Program-made: the position numbers and the translations under genes
Source: Phlebiopsis flavidoalba
Lineage: Eukaryota; Basidiomycota; Agaricomycetes; Polyporales; Phanerochaetaceae
DNA length: 64,000 nt
Direction of reading: 5' to 3'
NCBI GenBank assembly: GCA_035772785.1
Contig: JAOCPU010000004.1
Span: 1 to 64,000, forward strand
Notes under the pieces: generated by a model
The model's database searches: none
Seen by the model: only the letters and a program-made list of their open reading frames with translations
Told to the model about the DNA's origin: nothing
In this document: piece after piece, positions 45,910-58,400 of the stretch
Layout: each line of letters opens with the position of its first letter
Position numbering within the stretch: position 1 is the first letter of the stretch

Positions 45910-47193
45910 CCTCATGACCTCATCGTCATCCAACTCGTCCTCCTCGTCCTCCTTCCTCCTCCCTCGCCATCTCAACATCCGCAGGACCAGCCTGACTGGG
46001 CCTTACAAACTCAACCTCCTCGCCTTCCCCGCCATCATCGCCGCACAAACTCTCCGCATTCATACTCTCAATGCCCAGCCCCGACCCGCGGATGAGCGCC
46101 TCGTCCGCCTGGGACAGCTGCGAGAGCTGCGACGCGGGGGAAGAACAGTGGCTCGCGCTGCGACGCAGGCGGCGGCTCTGGCGAGGGCGTCGCGGGCCGG
46201 CTGGGCGGGGTTGCAGGGGGGCGCGAACGGGTTCGGAGTCGGCGGTGCGGGGTCTGTAGGGCGCAAACGGGTTCGACGCTGGCGGCAAAGACGGCGGGGC
46301 CATCGAGCCGAGCGCGGACGTCCGCGCGTCTGCTGGGGGTTGGCGAGCTCGCGCGCGGCGGACTCGCGGTCGCTCCGCGCCATTGGGACGACGGCGCATG
46401 GGCTTCTTGCGCGCGCTGTGGTCGGCACCGCGGGCGGCGGTGACGGCTGGCGGCGCAGGGCTCGTGAGCGTCGCGGCTTCTTGCCCAGCCCCCGCGGTAT
46501 GGAGGCTCTCTGGCGCGGGCGGGGCGGCGGGCCGCGTCGGTGTCGTGGCACATCTCCGCTAGGGTGGAGATGACCGAAGAGCGTGTCTGAGAGGTCGCAC
46601 CGGAGGGGGGTCGACTTCTGAGGAAGAGCGGCGCGTCGGGTCGGTCGTGATGACGCGCATGTCTAGGGGCCAGGAGGAGGGACTCGGGCGAATCGATAGA
46701 TTGTGGCCTGGGTGTTGCGTTAGCTGCGATGAAATGGGAACCTCCTTGAGGAGGGAGAGACGGACCAGGAATTTCGTCGCCAGAGTGGAAAGGCGGATGG
46801 TGATGGGTGGACTCGTCGAACTTCGTACACTTCGAACTTCTGCCGAGTCTGATCGAAAGCTCGGATGAGAGAGCCTGGCCCTGCACTGTTCCAAATGAGA
46901 CCAGAATTGTCGCAAGCGAATTAATAATTTACCGCTGGTATCGAGAGACGGACTCAAGCCCTTGAGGATCAGCTCGTACGTTCGCCCCGTGTCGCTTGAT
47001 CTGCTGCTCTGACGCTGCCCCCTGAAAGCTCCAGACGAAGTTTGCGGACACTCTTAGGCCCCTTCGCTATGGGGAAAGTGAATCCAGCAGATCCTTCAGA
47101 AATGCCCCCTGTGCGACTGATGCTAGAGAATTTCGCATTCGGGGAGGTGGCATCGGGCGGGGGCAGTGGGCACCATGAGACGCAAGGGAGCAA
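45910..47193 (-). CDS. Disordered, Pro/Ser/Arg-rich protein of unknown function
   Basis: From 47193 the minus strand reads DATSPNAKFSSISRTGGISE, GSAGFTFPIAKGPKSVRKLR and LELSGGSVRAADQATRGER. A one-base slip continues TYELILKGLSPSLDTSG to a GT near 46930. The next part carries STHHHPPFHSGDEIPGPSLP and a long Pro/Arg/Ser region. A frame slip near 46400 leads into NPFAPYRPRTADSEPVRA, SQLSQLSQADEALIRGSGLG and an acidic tail (GGEGEEVEFVRPSQAGPADV), with either a stop at 45926 or a short acidic extension. The KLRLEL...YELILKGLSPSL part looks structured and near N-terminal; the rest looks disordered. Not recognised. Confidence 0.45.
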
Positions 47194-49053
47194 TTTATCA
47201 ATGGAGCCAATAACGGTCTAGGTTTTATGTACACCTATGGCAGCAGTTAAGCAAAACAGATCAAGAAGTGAGAGAGCAGTAAGGCAAAGGTAAGGCAGCG
47301 TTTGTATGCTGGGTGAATTGACCGTTTTTTGCAAAGGTGGAAGAACGCACAAGTCAGGTTTTCTTTGCAAAATGCTAATCTTGTTCGTCGTCTCTCTCTG
47401 TTTTTTTTATTTTTTTTTTTGTCGCCGACGGCATCTCTGTGATAAGGAGAGACTCGGACATAACTGTTCGACCGACTTATCACACACTGTTAAAAACGGA
47501 GATAAAAAGTGTGCATTGAAGATATATGACAATAAGTGATCATCACGCATATTGCCGTATTATATTAGACTTACATGGCACTTTTATTCTGCGCTTGAAT
47601 CCGCTGACAATTTGGACCACTGAATTGTCCGGAACATAAAAGGAAAAAAAGAGAACACCGATATAATCGTCCGGTTTCTCGTCAAGGGTGGAGGGATCAG
47701 CGCGGGTAGGGAATCGCTGGACAGAACTGTCGACCATACTTTAACAGCAGGCAGTACGCCGAACCAAAAAGGACGAGTTGGTAAGTCTGATAGTATAGAG
47801 AATGCTCATAATCGAAATCGGAGTGGTGGCATAACATTCACTGAGACTCCTCGCCTATTTATTTCGAGTGAAACATGTCAGGGAAGCCCGGTTTGTACGG
47901 GGATCTGTAATCGCGTTTAGCCATAGCAGTGAACGGCCTCAAACATCATACGAGCACGTTTCAGAGTACACGAGTCAATTGTGGACGGGATGCATGCTAT
48001 ATGCTCATAAAGATGAACAACGTAAAATGAAGCGGATGGCAAATGGTGTGGGGGGTCGAGTCGGGCTGAGGACGAGTGATGTGAGGTTTGTCTTAAAAAA
48101 AAAACGCGCTGGGGGCGCCTCTTCGTGCTGTCACGGCACGCGTCTGCTCATAGCATCACAAGTCACACTGCACGTGATATGTAGTCACGGTCACCGCCAC
48201 CATAAATTGAGTAAAGTGTCCGTGATAGACCAGATGGGAACATCCGCAGATCCTATTTCTACACTATTTTGGTTGCAAAAGCGTGTAAGATCCTCTTTGT
48301 ATGTTTAGCGCAAAGCGAGTCGTCGCATTGCCTCTGGCCGAGAACTACTACCAGCATAAGCTGGTGCGGTTCCCTAGCGAGGACGAATATCGAACACGAC
48401 GGTGGACCTGGGCCGTTCCAACGGCGTAGTATTCCGTGATATCTAATGTTTTTGACTGAGTAGATTAATGACGACAGATACGCCAGACAATGGTTTCCCT
48501 ATTCTTCTGCTTCGAGTAGCGCCAGGAATAACTTGGCAAGACAAAGTTGAAAAGAAACTATTATTTAACTTCCATATCTTTAAGGACGAGGAATAAATAT
48601 TACATACAATTCACCAGTAAGATATCGATGAGCCTTAATCACTGGGAATGTAGGCAGTTACGAGCTTTGACAGCAGTTTTGTCGTCCGACGACAAGGGTC
48701 CCTTGCAAACGGACCTTGCCTTTTCTTCCTCGTCGGACGAACGCGCAACGAGCACCCCCCCCCCCCCCCCCCCTTGCCGCCGCACAATCTTCGGGCGTAA
48801 CTCTTGGCTCCTGCATTTGCATCGTCACAAACAAAACACTCACTTTCACGTTACGTCTGGGCGTGTAATCTTGTCTCAAGGCGGTCCTGATCACGATTGA
48901 GATCGTTGCCAACGGGAACGTGCTGGCCTTGTTGCAACCCGCATCCCTCTTATGCCTTGCGGACAGACGTCTAGCTGGGCCAGTATCAACACCAGAAACA
49001 TCTCCAACTGACGTCTACATCATGACTGCCTCCAATCTTTTGTGGCCATTGGG
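47194..49053. other. Intergenic region upstream of the STE20 locus, with homopolymers
   Basis: AT-rich for the first 1.4 kb, with T-rich tracts at about 47401-47420 and an A run near 48100. A C run of about 19 bases lies at 48755-48773, then CT-rich sequence consistent with a fungal promoter or leader. No gene is supported, although a + strand frame at 47868-48308 is 146 codons long. Confidence 0.35.
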
Positions 49054-51889
49054 AATGTCTTCGTCGCAGAGTGCCATAAACCAAGAGACCCGTTCCTTCC
49101 CAACTCCGCCACTCGCCTTGATGCTCTACGAAACTCAAAAATCACTGTCGAGTAGCCACCACAGGCCGCTCAAGGGAGTCCATTCAAGAGTTACAACGAT
49201 CTCTTGGCCCAGGCAAACTACCACGCCGCGCCGTCGCCGATAGCTACCAGGACCCATTCGTCCCTTCCAGAGCGGCCCCCTCACCTCCGCCTTTGTCGCC
49301 TTCCAACTCGACAAAGCTCTCCTCAGAACTCCTCACCCAGAGTCCGGAAACTCCCTGCACAGAGCCACCCCCGTCCGCAAGCAGAGGCGGCCCAAGACCA
49401 TCGACGCCGAACCCTTTCGCAGCAACCAGCCCAATAACCATGCTGGTACTGTTCACTCCTCCGCGCCAATTCAAAATCGTCGCGAACACCGCTACCTTGA
49501 ACGACCTCTTCCCGACACAGGAAATCTGGCCCGACAACCGTCTTTCTGACCCGGTCGGTTCCCTAATCTCGCCAGCGACCCTTATTCGGATGCACAAGAA
49601 GCGCAGAACATTCCCCAGCTTCCTCCCATCACCCGGATTCCGCTACCAGCACCCTCATACAGACCAACTCGAGCATTCGCCTCTCGTTAGCAGCACTACG
49701 ACTACGAAGTCAAAGAAGGGAATGTTCAACTTCATGTCTGAACTTCTCAACAACTCGAAACGCCTATGAGATCAGCAGAACACCGTATGATCCAGTTCAC
49801 CTCACCCATTGATCGGTTTCAACTCTATCGACGGGCTTGAGTTCACAGGGCCTGCCCGAAGGAAAAAAAGCGTGGCAGTGCACAACTCCTCCAAAGAGAG
49901 TGGTATCCTCGAAGTTGGAGCAGGAGAGGAACCCTCAGGCTGTCATGGAGATCGTCAAATTCTCACCGAAGAGGGTCGCGGAGAGGGCATCTGTTTGGGA
50001 AAAGATGGGTGCTATTCTCGACCTGACTTCCCAGTCCTCCTCTGGTCAGCAGTCGTCCAGAGGCTTTGCTGAAGAAGGTTTCCAGAACCCGGTATGCATC
50101 GTTACGTCTTTCTCTAGTGCGCAGCTAACACTTTTAATTAGCGTGCGGCCCCGCTCTGCCCCCCCAAGCGACCATTTCCGGTTCACAGCCTCCAGTTCGC
50201 AAACACCTTCTTCCGCATCACTTAAACCGTCCTGCCGAGCCTTGCTCCCCTCCACCCCACCTCACGCCTACGCTTGACCGCTCGACGTCCCCAGCGCCTG
50301 CCGCAAAAGCAAGCCGAGCAAGAACGCCGACCAGCTCACCCGTGCCAACACCACGAACACGCCGCGCGAACCGGCCCCGTCTCTCCAGTTCCGGGACACT
50401 CAACACGGGCACGGACATCCACTACGTGCAGAACGGACAACAGATCCGCCGCTCATGGGCAGGTACCTCCGAAGCGGAATTCCTCGTGCGACCAGGGCTA
50501 ATACTTCAGCCGATCCTGCCGCAGAAGTCGTCGCCCGTGCCGCGCAGCCCTACGAGGGACAAGCGCTCAAGGAATCACCCTCCCAGCCGAGCGCGGGGCC
50601 GCCGCGAGCCTGCAAAAGGTGGCTGCGGACAGGCGTTGCGAACTCCGAGGCGGAGGAGAAGAAGAAGGGCGACAAGGAGAAGGAGGCGGACATCGTCAAA
50701 GCGGCTTGCAGGCGATCTGCACGGACGCTGATCCCACGAAGCTGTACCGTAAACCTGGTCAAGATCGGAGCAAGGGTGAGTGCAGTTTGCAAAGCTCGCG
50801 CAATGCGACCGCCGGCCAACTCCATGTTTCGTCTTAGTGCCTCTGGAGGGTCGTCTATACCGCTGTACCAGTGGGGACGAACGTCTCCGTTGCTATCAAC
50901 AAGCAAATGGATCTGGACAAGCAGCCGAAGAAAGACCTCATCATCAACGAAATTCTCGTCATGCGCGCCTCATCGCCATCCAAACATTGTCTGAGGACTA
51001 CATCGATTCGTTCCTGCACAGAACGAGTTGTGGGTTGTGTGATGCGGAGTACATGGAAGTAGGTGGCTCCCTGACCGATGTCGTGACCGCGAATTTGATG
51101 TCTGAGGGCCAGATTGCTGCGTTTGACTTTTTTCAACGGGGAATACGGCGCAGGGCCTGAGCACCTGCACCTTGACACGGGGTCATTCACCGTGATATAT
51201 CAAGAGTGACAACGTCCTCTTGATGTATGACTGGAGATATCAGCTCAGTGTGTAACGTGTTCGCCTTCCACATGGTCTCGAGCTTGAGCTTACGACGTTG
51301 GCGACCTCGGCTGACTTCTAGTGTTTCTTGTGCTACCCAATCTATCTGACGCGAGCACACGAAGCGGACGACCAATGGTTGGTACTCCTTACTGGATGGC
51401 GCCTGAAGTCGTCACACGCAAGGAGTGACCGGTCACCAAACGTGGTGGAACATTTGGAGTCCCATTGGGTATCATTGGCGATTACGGTGAGTTTTACGAC
51501 CCTAGAGGGGTGGTCAACCATTGAACATCTCCTCGCAGAAATGATTGAGGGTGAACCACCATACCTGGGAGAAGACTCAATCCAAAACCCTCTCAAGGGC
51601 GCTCTGGACCTGTATTTGCAAACTCCATGGCACCGTCCAACGATGTGCCAACCCCGAATCACTATCGCCGACGTTCCGGATTACCTCTCCAAGACCCTCG
51701 AAGTCGACGCTGAAAAGCGGCCATCTGCATCTGAGCTTCTCCAGGTTCGTAGCAGTCTGATCATGACACTGAAGCTTGGCTAAAACCCCACCAACAGCAG
51801 TTCCGTTTCTTCAAGCTGTCCGAGCCATTACGCACACTTTGCCCCGTTGAATCAAGGCTGCTCGGGAGATTGCGAAGTATACCAAGTGA
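49054..51889 (+). CDS. STE20: STE20/PAK-family protein kinase with CRIB domain (frame-disrupted)
   Basis: A p21-activated kinase upstream of MAPK and polarity pathways, activated by Cdc42. The N-terminal region is Ser/Pro-rich ([20 protein letters not shown] at about 49170-49240). [16 protein letters not shown] at about 49715-49765 leads into the CRIB/PBD, where only parts survive: GLPE, then [17 protein letters not shown] (about 49910-49965). After a linker, YRxLVKIG at about 50745 starts the kinase; an intron follows. Then come [29 protein letters not shown] (with the VAIK lysine), [38 protein letters not shown] (about 51200), [20 protein letters not shown] (51373-51427), [18 protein letters not shown] and [20 protein letters not shown] (51680-51740). 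The end [12 protein letters not shown] stops at 51887-51889. The exact start is uncertain. No PH domain was seen, favouring STE20 over CLA4. Confidence 0.9.
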
Positions 51890-52461
51890 ACAGTGTACCC
51901 TGCTCTCTACGTGCCCCCTACACACCCACTACTGCACCCTCTTCGTCGCACATTCTCCCTTCCTACCTCGATCACGATTTATCTCCATTCATTCTTTGGA
52001 TCTTTGACCTCCTCCGTGCTCTATCATTCTTCTGACTGCCTGAAACGTAATTTCGGTATATACATCTCTGTTCCATGCATCCTTCATGTGTGTCTTACAC
52101 GTGCTGAGGGCTCCTTTGTAAAACTCTCCGCACTACCCGTACGATTTTCACGCCATTCATTGTCGAGCAAACTGTATAACCATAGAAAGGTTCCTGCGAT
52201 GGCAAACCTCGACAGTCACGGCTATAACAACTAGTATAGATTACCGTCGGGATTAGCCAACAATAAATGTGACACTATTGAAGCAGAATACAGCGTTGGC
52301 ATGGTTTTAGAGTATGAGCAACAAATAGATGAGTAAAATTTGTGGCCCCCCCCCCCCCGTATCGCGAATGGGTAGTAGATTTTACAAATGTTGGTCCCCA
52401 ATCCTGATAACAAGTGGTTTTAGGTGCATCGAACACCGACTAAAAAGTGACACAACACCGC
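51890..52461. other. Tail-to-tail intergenic region between STE20 and TEL1
   Basis: Both flanking genes end here, so it should contain two 3' UTRs. It is CT-rich, then AT-rich. A run of about ten C lies near 52347-52357. No gene is supported. Confidence 0.5.
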
Positions 52462-55400
52462 TCATACACTGATGAACATTGATTTGCCGAGAATGGTGAA
52501 CACCCTATCAGCACTGCCCTGTGCAATAGAGTCCGTCGACAGTTTCCTCAACGCTGAGATTTTTTGTCTAACTTCTGCGCAACAGAGTTGAGGGCTCTAG
52601 CCCTGGGCGGGCTAACACGGCCGTCTTTGTCGACACGTTCTGACATACTACCTGCCAAATCATGAAAGCCAACATCCATGGCCCATGTCTTCAATAATTG
52701 GCCTCATTGAGCCCCGGCTGCTGCATGCGTTTGAGCTTATAACATCGATCGCAAATCCTGTGGGTGGTGTTGTGAGTAGTGAGTCATGACGGATGCAACA
52801 AGATATGTCCTATAACACATGAGTGTGTAGCGGTATCGTTACTTTTGAAAACTTTCCCGAAACACATCGTCAAGATGACGTCCGCCGCCGGCTTCTGCTA
52901 GGGACGAGCGAGAGTCTCTTCTCGAGCACTTACTGAATTGATAAGCACACCGTTGGAAGCGGTCGTGCCGCAAGGCCTATTTACCCCACTACGATACCGC
53001 CGTCTATGTCCAAACGAAACGGGAAACAAGCTCAGGAAATGGCAAAAGCATGCACCTAATCCAACGAGATTAGAACGTGAGAGAAACACAGCAATCGATG
53101 GTGTACGCGCCTGCTTCGAAAGCTATACCTAGATCAATGTGAACTAGCTCGCCGCTCTATGTGTGTCTACAGTAGAATGTTTGAAGAATTGTCGATCGCC
53201 TAGTCAAGGACATGTTCCAACGATCGAGCCAAGACCGCTAGCACTCCTGTGAGTAGTTTAGGCGCATCCTGAACCACGACTTCGGGTGTTTGTGTTGTTC
53301 GGTGAAGAAATGTCGCAATCACTGGGCTTAAATTTACGACGTAGTTTGACGAAGACTTCCGTCAGCTTCGCTTGTTCATTGTATGCTGAGGGGAGATACT
53401 TTATGGCCCTCTATTAGGGCGAGCATCGCGGCAAAGATTTTGTGACTGAACTCCAGCAGCGGCTGGCTGGTATGTCCATGGGTCTGTAACTAAGTGGGAA
53501 CAGGATGAGATGGACCCCTGCACATACTATAATCGAGCGTACTTACCGCCACATGAGCATCTTGACTTTGAGGTGCTTGTAACCAGTGGGCGAGTGGTTG
53601 TCGTGCTTACTACCAACGAATTCGATTACTCCACAGCTTCTGCACGATGCAAGTCGGTATGACTTTTGTATCCCCGCTATGCGCAGGTTGCGCCGGGCAG
53701 TCTCACGATCATGTCGCAGGACGACATTGACAAGGTCGGAAAACTTGCTCCATCACTGCATCCTGGCGCAAATCATCGCTACCCTGACCTTTATACTAGT
53801 AGAAGAGGAAAAAGGATCAGTCTCAAACGGTTGTATCGAGTACGTCATACATTGCCAGTTGTTTGTAATTTCTTCCACATCAGCGCCAATGCATCGTGAG
53901 ATCTTGGGTATGTTTATTCCTCCAGCCAGCTCAAAGGTGTCTTCAAACCTCTCGATCAATATACAGTGTTCGTAACGGTCTTCAGGATGCAATGGGAGTG
54001 TGTGCAGTCAGCACAGGCACTTGAGATTGCTGAGTTTCAGCATTCGCATCTCGGTGGGGACTCTATGGTGGATAGTTTTTGCATTTCGGATGGACCTGTC
54101 GGACGAGAACTGGAGGGTGCTTCGGCCCACTCGAGGGAGACATCGAACACCACATATGGTTTACTGCGACCACACGCTCACTTGGACACGATGGGTCCAC
54201 CTGTTCGAGTCGTCGACGAGAAATGTCCAGAGCAGCAGCCGAGCGTGCAAGTTGTGAAGCAGAGATATCATGTCGACTTGACTGTCTTCGCTTGCCGTCT
54301 GGCACTGATACCGAACGCAAACAGTACACTGGGAATGAGTACTCATGTGATAGGGAGGGCATGCATCCTCACTGGACCATTCGTATATGGGAATACACAT
54401 CGCGCAATAGGTTGATCGGTGGGGCATGTTTCGTCTTTCCGATCGTCTTCACTTCGCAAGGCGTCGCAGGTTAGTTGAATGTGCCGATGGAAGACAAAAC
54501 CTTCCCGACATAGAGGGTATGCACGTTGCACAGCCTGTCCCAATTGGGCTGGTACTACGGAAGGACTGATCATCGATAGCGAACCTCATACGTTCATGAC
54601 AACCCAAGGAGCGCCGAGCACAGACGGATATGAGCAGACGTCGTCGTCAAAGTCGTAACCGATATAGATAGTGCACGCGAATGCATGGTGATGGACCCTG
54701 CTCGAGAAAGAAGCCGTCACGCGTTTGGTTCTGTTCTTTGACCCTGGCTAGCGTCCAATTCCACGACTTGCTTTGCTTTCTGTACCTCACGTTGTGCTTC
54801 TGTCCGAACTCGGATTGCTCTTGTCCCATCCGTTTGACGGGTTTTCTTCACCTCCTTCTAAGTTCTTCCTTCTGGCTGTCCTGCGAGCAGTTTTCTCTGC
54901 ATGGGCTTTTTGGAGATTTGACCAGCGAATTGTACTGCTGCTGCTCAGCGAAGCTGGCGTTACTGGACGGAAGACGCGGGATGTGTTTTGATGTTGACTG
55001 TGTATCCGGTGTAATACCTTTGTTTGACAAAAGCGATGACAGTTGACAGCGGTATCAAAGTAGCGCAATTTGATGGCATGTCTACCTTCTCAAGGCGAGC
55101 CTCCGCAGTCCATGAGCCCTTCGTTCTGTCAGTCCCAGACGAAGTCAGCGCGTAAGTCGCTCTCACAGTAATGCTTACAATGAGGCCTTTCCAATGTCGT
55201 CGGGTACCGGGGTCCTTCATGGGTCCGGCGGTGTAGGTGAGCAGTGACCAAAAGCCGTTCGAGAGATTTTGCTTTGCGGTACGTGGTTCTTTCGAGGACC
55301 ATAATCCCTGGGCAAGCTCTTGTTCAAGCATCGAAGCCGAGGGGTGAGGGTTGAGAGTCTAGAGTCTGTTGTGCACGACGACGCGGAATTGATTGACATA

Positions 55401-58400
55401 ATTTGGGTCTTACGTGCCTTACGGGGTCGAGGCTTCTGGAGAGTTGTATTGACGGACACTTCGTAATCGCCTCGATGTCTACGAGGGGCCAGCGCGAAGG
55501 GAAGGCGGATACTCCCCAACCTGTTCGCGCCCCATCCTCCTTATCTCTCATTGAATGAAGCAGCGAGATACGACGTTGCGGTGAGTCAGCTTCAAAAACA
55601 GGTACTTAAGTTTGTGTCAGATACACCGCAGCAGGAACGTACTCGATTCTCGGATCCAACTGTGACAGAGATTGCATAGTGAGGGTGTCAATATCCTTTC
55701 TTCGAAATCTATCTTGTAACTCTGGAAGCTGCCATTTCCTGATCTCGTTCAAGCACAGTAAGTTTCTGGGCAACTTCCCGGATCTCGGTAGTATTCTCTT
55801 CACCCAAAGATCGCAATTTGCTCGCTTCCTCGAATATGCAGCGACGCAGGACGCTGTCAATCACCTGATAGTCTCGCTCGCGATGTACGGCACGCAAAGC
55901 AAGGTAAACGGAGAAGCCATTGCCGTCATGAGTTTGGGCGGGTAGGTCCCAGGTGTCTGTCCTCCATCCAAGATTGTAGGTCATCGAGCCAATGCTGAGA
56001 TCGTTGTCCATGTCAGGGACGTTTTGCAGGATACTCATGGCAAGGTGATTGAAACCGAATGCATGGAGGGACTGTAACATTCCCTCCACATCGACACTGC
56101 CAGGCCTATTCGTATGAGAGCGGCTCCATGAAATTGGAACGCTTTCTGCCACTGGTCTTCGTGGTGAAGTCGTTTGAGCATATACGCGTACAGGTCATTG
56201 GTTTTCTATACCATAAAAACCATCGGGCTCGTCAATGTGGGTGTAGATCTCGAACAAAACCTGCTCGACGGTTGGGGCTTGAGCGAACATTATTCTTGGC
56301 ATGTTCTGCCGCGAGTTCAGTGAACAGAAGCCCGGTAGTGTATGCGCCACAAGCTACGGCACTTTGACTGAGAAGGGTGAAATCAACGTCAAGCCACAGA
56401 TCGTGCGCAAGTGGGTCGTCGGTGTCGCTGGGCCGGAAATGTCGCAAATGAAGAACGGTGTCGACGATGACGCGCCTACATAAGACGGGAGTGTCGTCTG
56501 AACTGAGTAGTTGTGAGAAGTATCCGGACAAGACGTCTCTATAGGTGTAAGATACTGTCTCCAGATGTGAAGGCGACACCAGCTGGAGAATTGTGTGCAC
56601 AAGTACGGGCAGGAGGTCTTCAGCAAACAGGGCAATCGTCGCATACCATGGAGATCAGAGGTATGTAGAAAGGCTCGACGGCGGATAATGCTTGACAGAT
56701 AGTAGCGGCCAAGAACGTTACCCAATGAGAGAACTCTCGTATAGACCCGCCTCGCATCGTCTGAAGAGAGCGCTGTGCGAATGTCTGTTAGCACCACCGG
56801 TGTAACTTGGTTTGGGTAAGCTTCCAGCAACGTCAGCTCCTCAGCATACTCGGAGGGCCAGGCGTTGGAGTCTGTCGAGTCCGGGCTCGCTATTGACGCC
56901 AAAGCTCGGAGCGTCGTATATGCGTGGTAGACCTGGGCGGTAGATGTGCCCTCCAGCATGTGGAGTAGCGAAGACAATATGGCCGGGCGAGGAACTGCGG
57001 CTGCCGATTTGGATTTTTCTAGCAATGTTCGGCTTGGAGACATAGTGATGGATATGGAGAGTGCGGGCAGACTGGATGATAATGGTTTCATTGTCGAGCC
57101 CATCGACATGGCCTTTGCATAAAAGTAGGAGCTCGGCGAACGAGCTAACATCGTCCATCGACAGACGGTTGTCAAGAGGAATACATGACTTGAGCCTCCA
57201 GAAGTCCAGCCTCGCAAACTGTTGGTCTTCATACGCTTCGTGTGTGGCGGGCATCCTTGAGGCGATGCACAGCGGGGAACTTGTTTTGTTGAAATCCGGT
57301 TGTCCTGAAGAAACCCCGAAATGTCCTCCAGTGTAGCGTTTCGACAGACGTCTTTGTAGGCCATCACTCAGGTCTCTAGGCCACGCCACTAGGGCTTTGA
57401 CCACCTGAGTCCGCCATGCGCGAATCCGATGGAGAGAAATGATCTCGGCCTCAACCCGTCCAAAATAGTCTCGCTCGTTTGGGACGAGTCGGGTAGATTC
57501 TGAGCGCGAAAGTCATGAGCAACGCGACCGATGCGTAGCAAGACTTCGGTAAGCCAAGAGTCGAGACAAAGTGCTGGAGTTTCCACGAATGATGACACGT
57601 AAAGCTGCGAGAACGCCCACGCCAGCATCGACTGTGCGCCAGAAGCGAGGTCGATTTGTGATAGAAGGTTCAGTGAGCCGTTGAGGAAGGTTTTCATGAC
57701 CGTCTGGTTCGTAAAATGTTGATGTCGGCAAGCGACCCACATACCAAGAACGTTCAGAAGCTTGAGCTGTTCATTCACCAGAGGACTCTGCTCCAGGGCG
57801 GCGAAAAGGTGATGTAAGACGTGGTAGGTGATGGCGACATCCTCGGTATGATGGACGAGGGCGTGAAACCACTCTAGGGCCTTCAACACGCTTGCAGAAT
57901 CGAACGCGAGAAGGACAGCTTCATGTTCATGGCATACGTCCGTCCGAAACTTCGTCAAAGCCAGAAAGGTTTTCTGTTGAAGCTCCCGACACTTGGTCCA
58001 ACGCACGTACCACAGGACCTCCGGTAGAATAGTCTTGATCCCTAGTGTGCGAATGAGAGAAGCGATAATACCATCCGCATATTGCCGCAGGTGTTGTGTG
58101 TGAAAGGAACTTTAGGGCCCAACTCGACGAGGAGGGATGCTAAACGCTGCTCTAGCAGCTTCAACCTTGGGTCGTCCAGTTCGATGGCGTTCAATCTAAC
58201 ATCGCCTGGCTGGGAGCCCTGTGACTGGTCCGCGTCACGTTTGGTCTGATACATAGAGTGTATCCAGTAGGCAATCTGCTGGCCCACTATGTCCGTCAAG
58301 TTCGCGCGTAGTGCTTGAGATAGACTTATATTAAGGACTTGACAATGACTCTTGAAGAGCTGGCGTCCATACGTTCAGCGTTCTCGTCCTCGCCGTTGGT

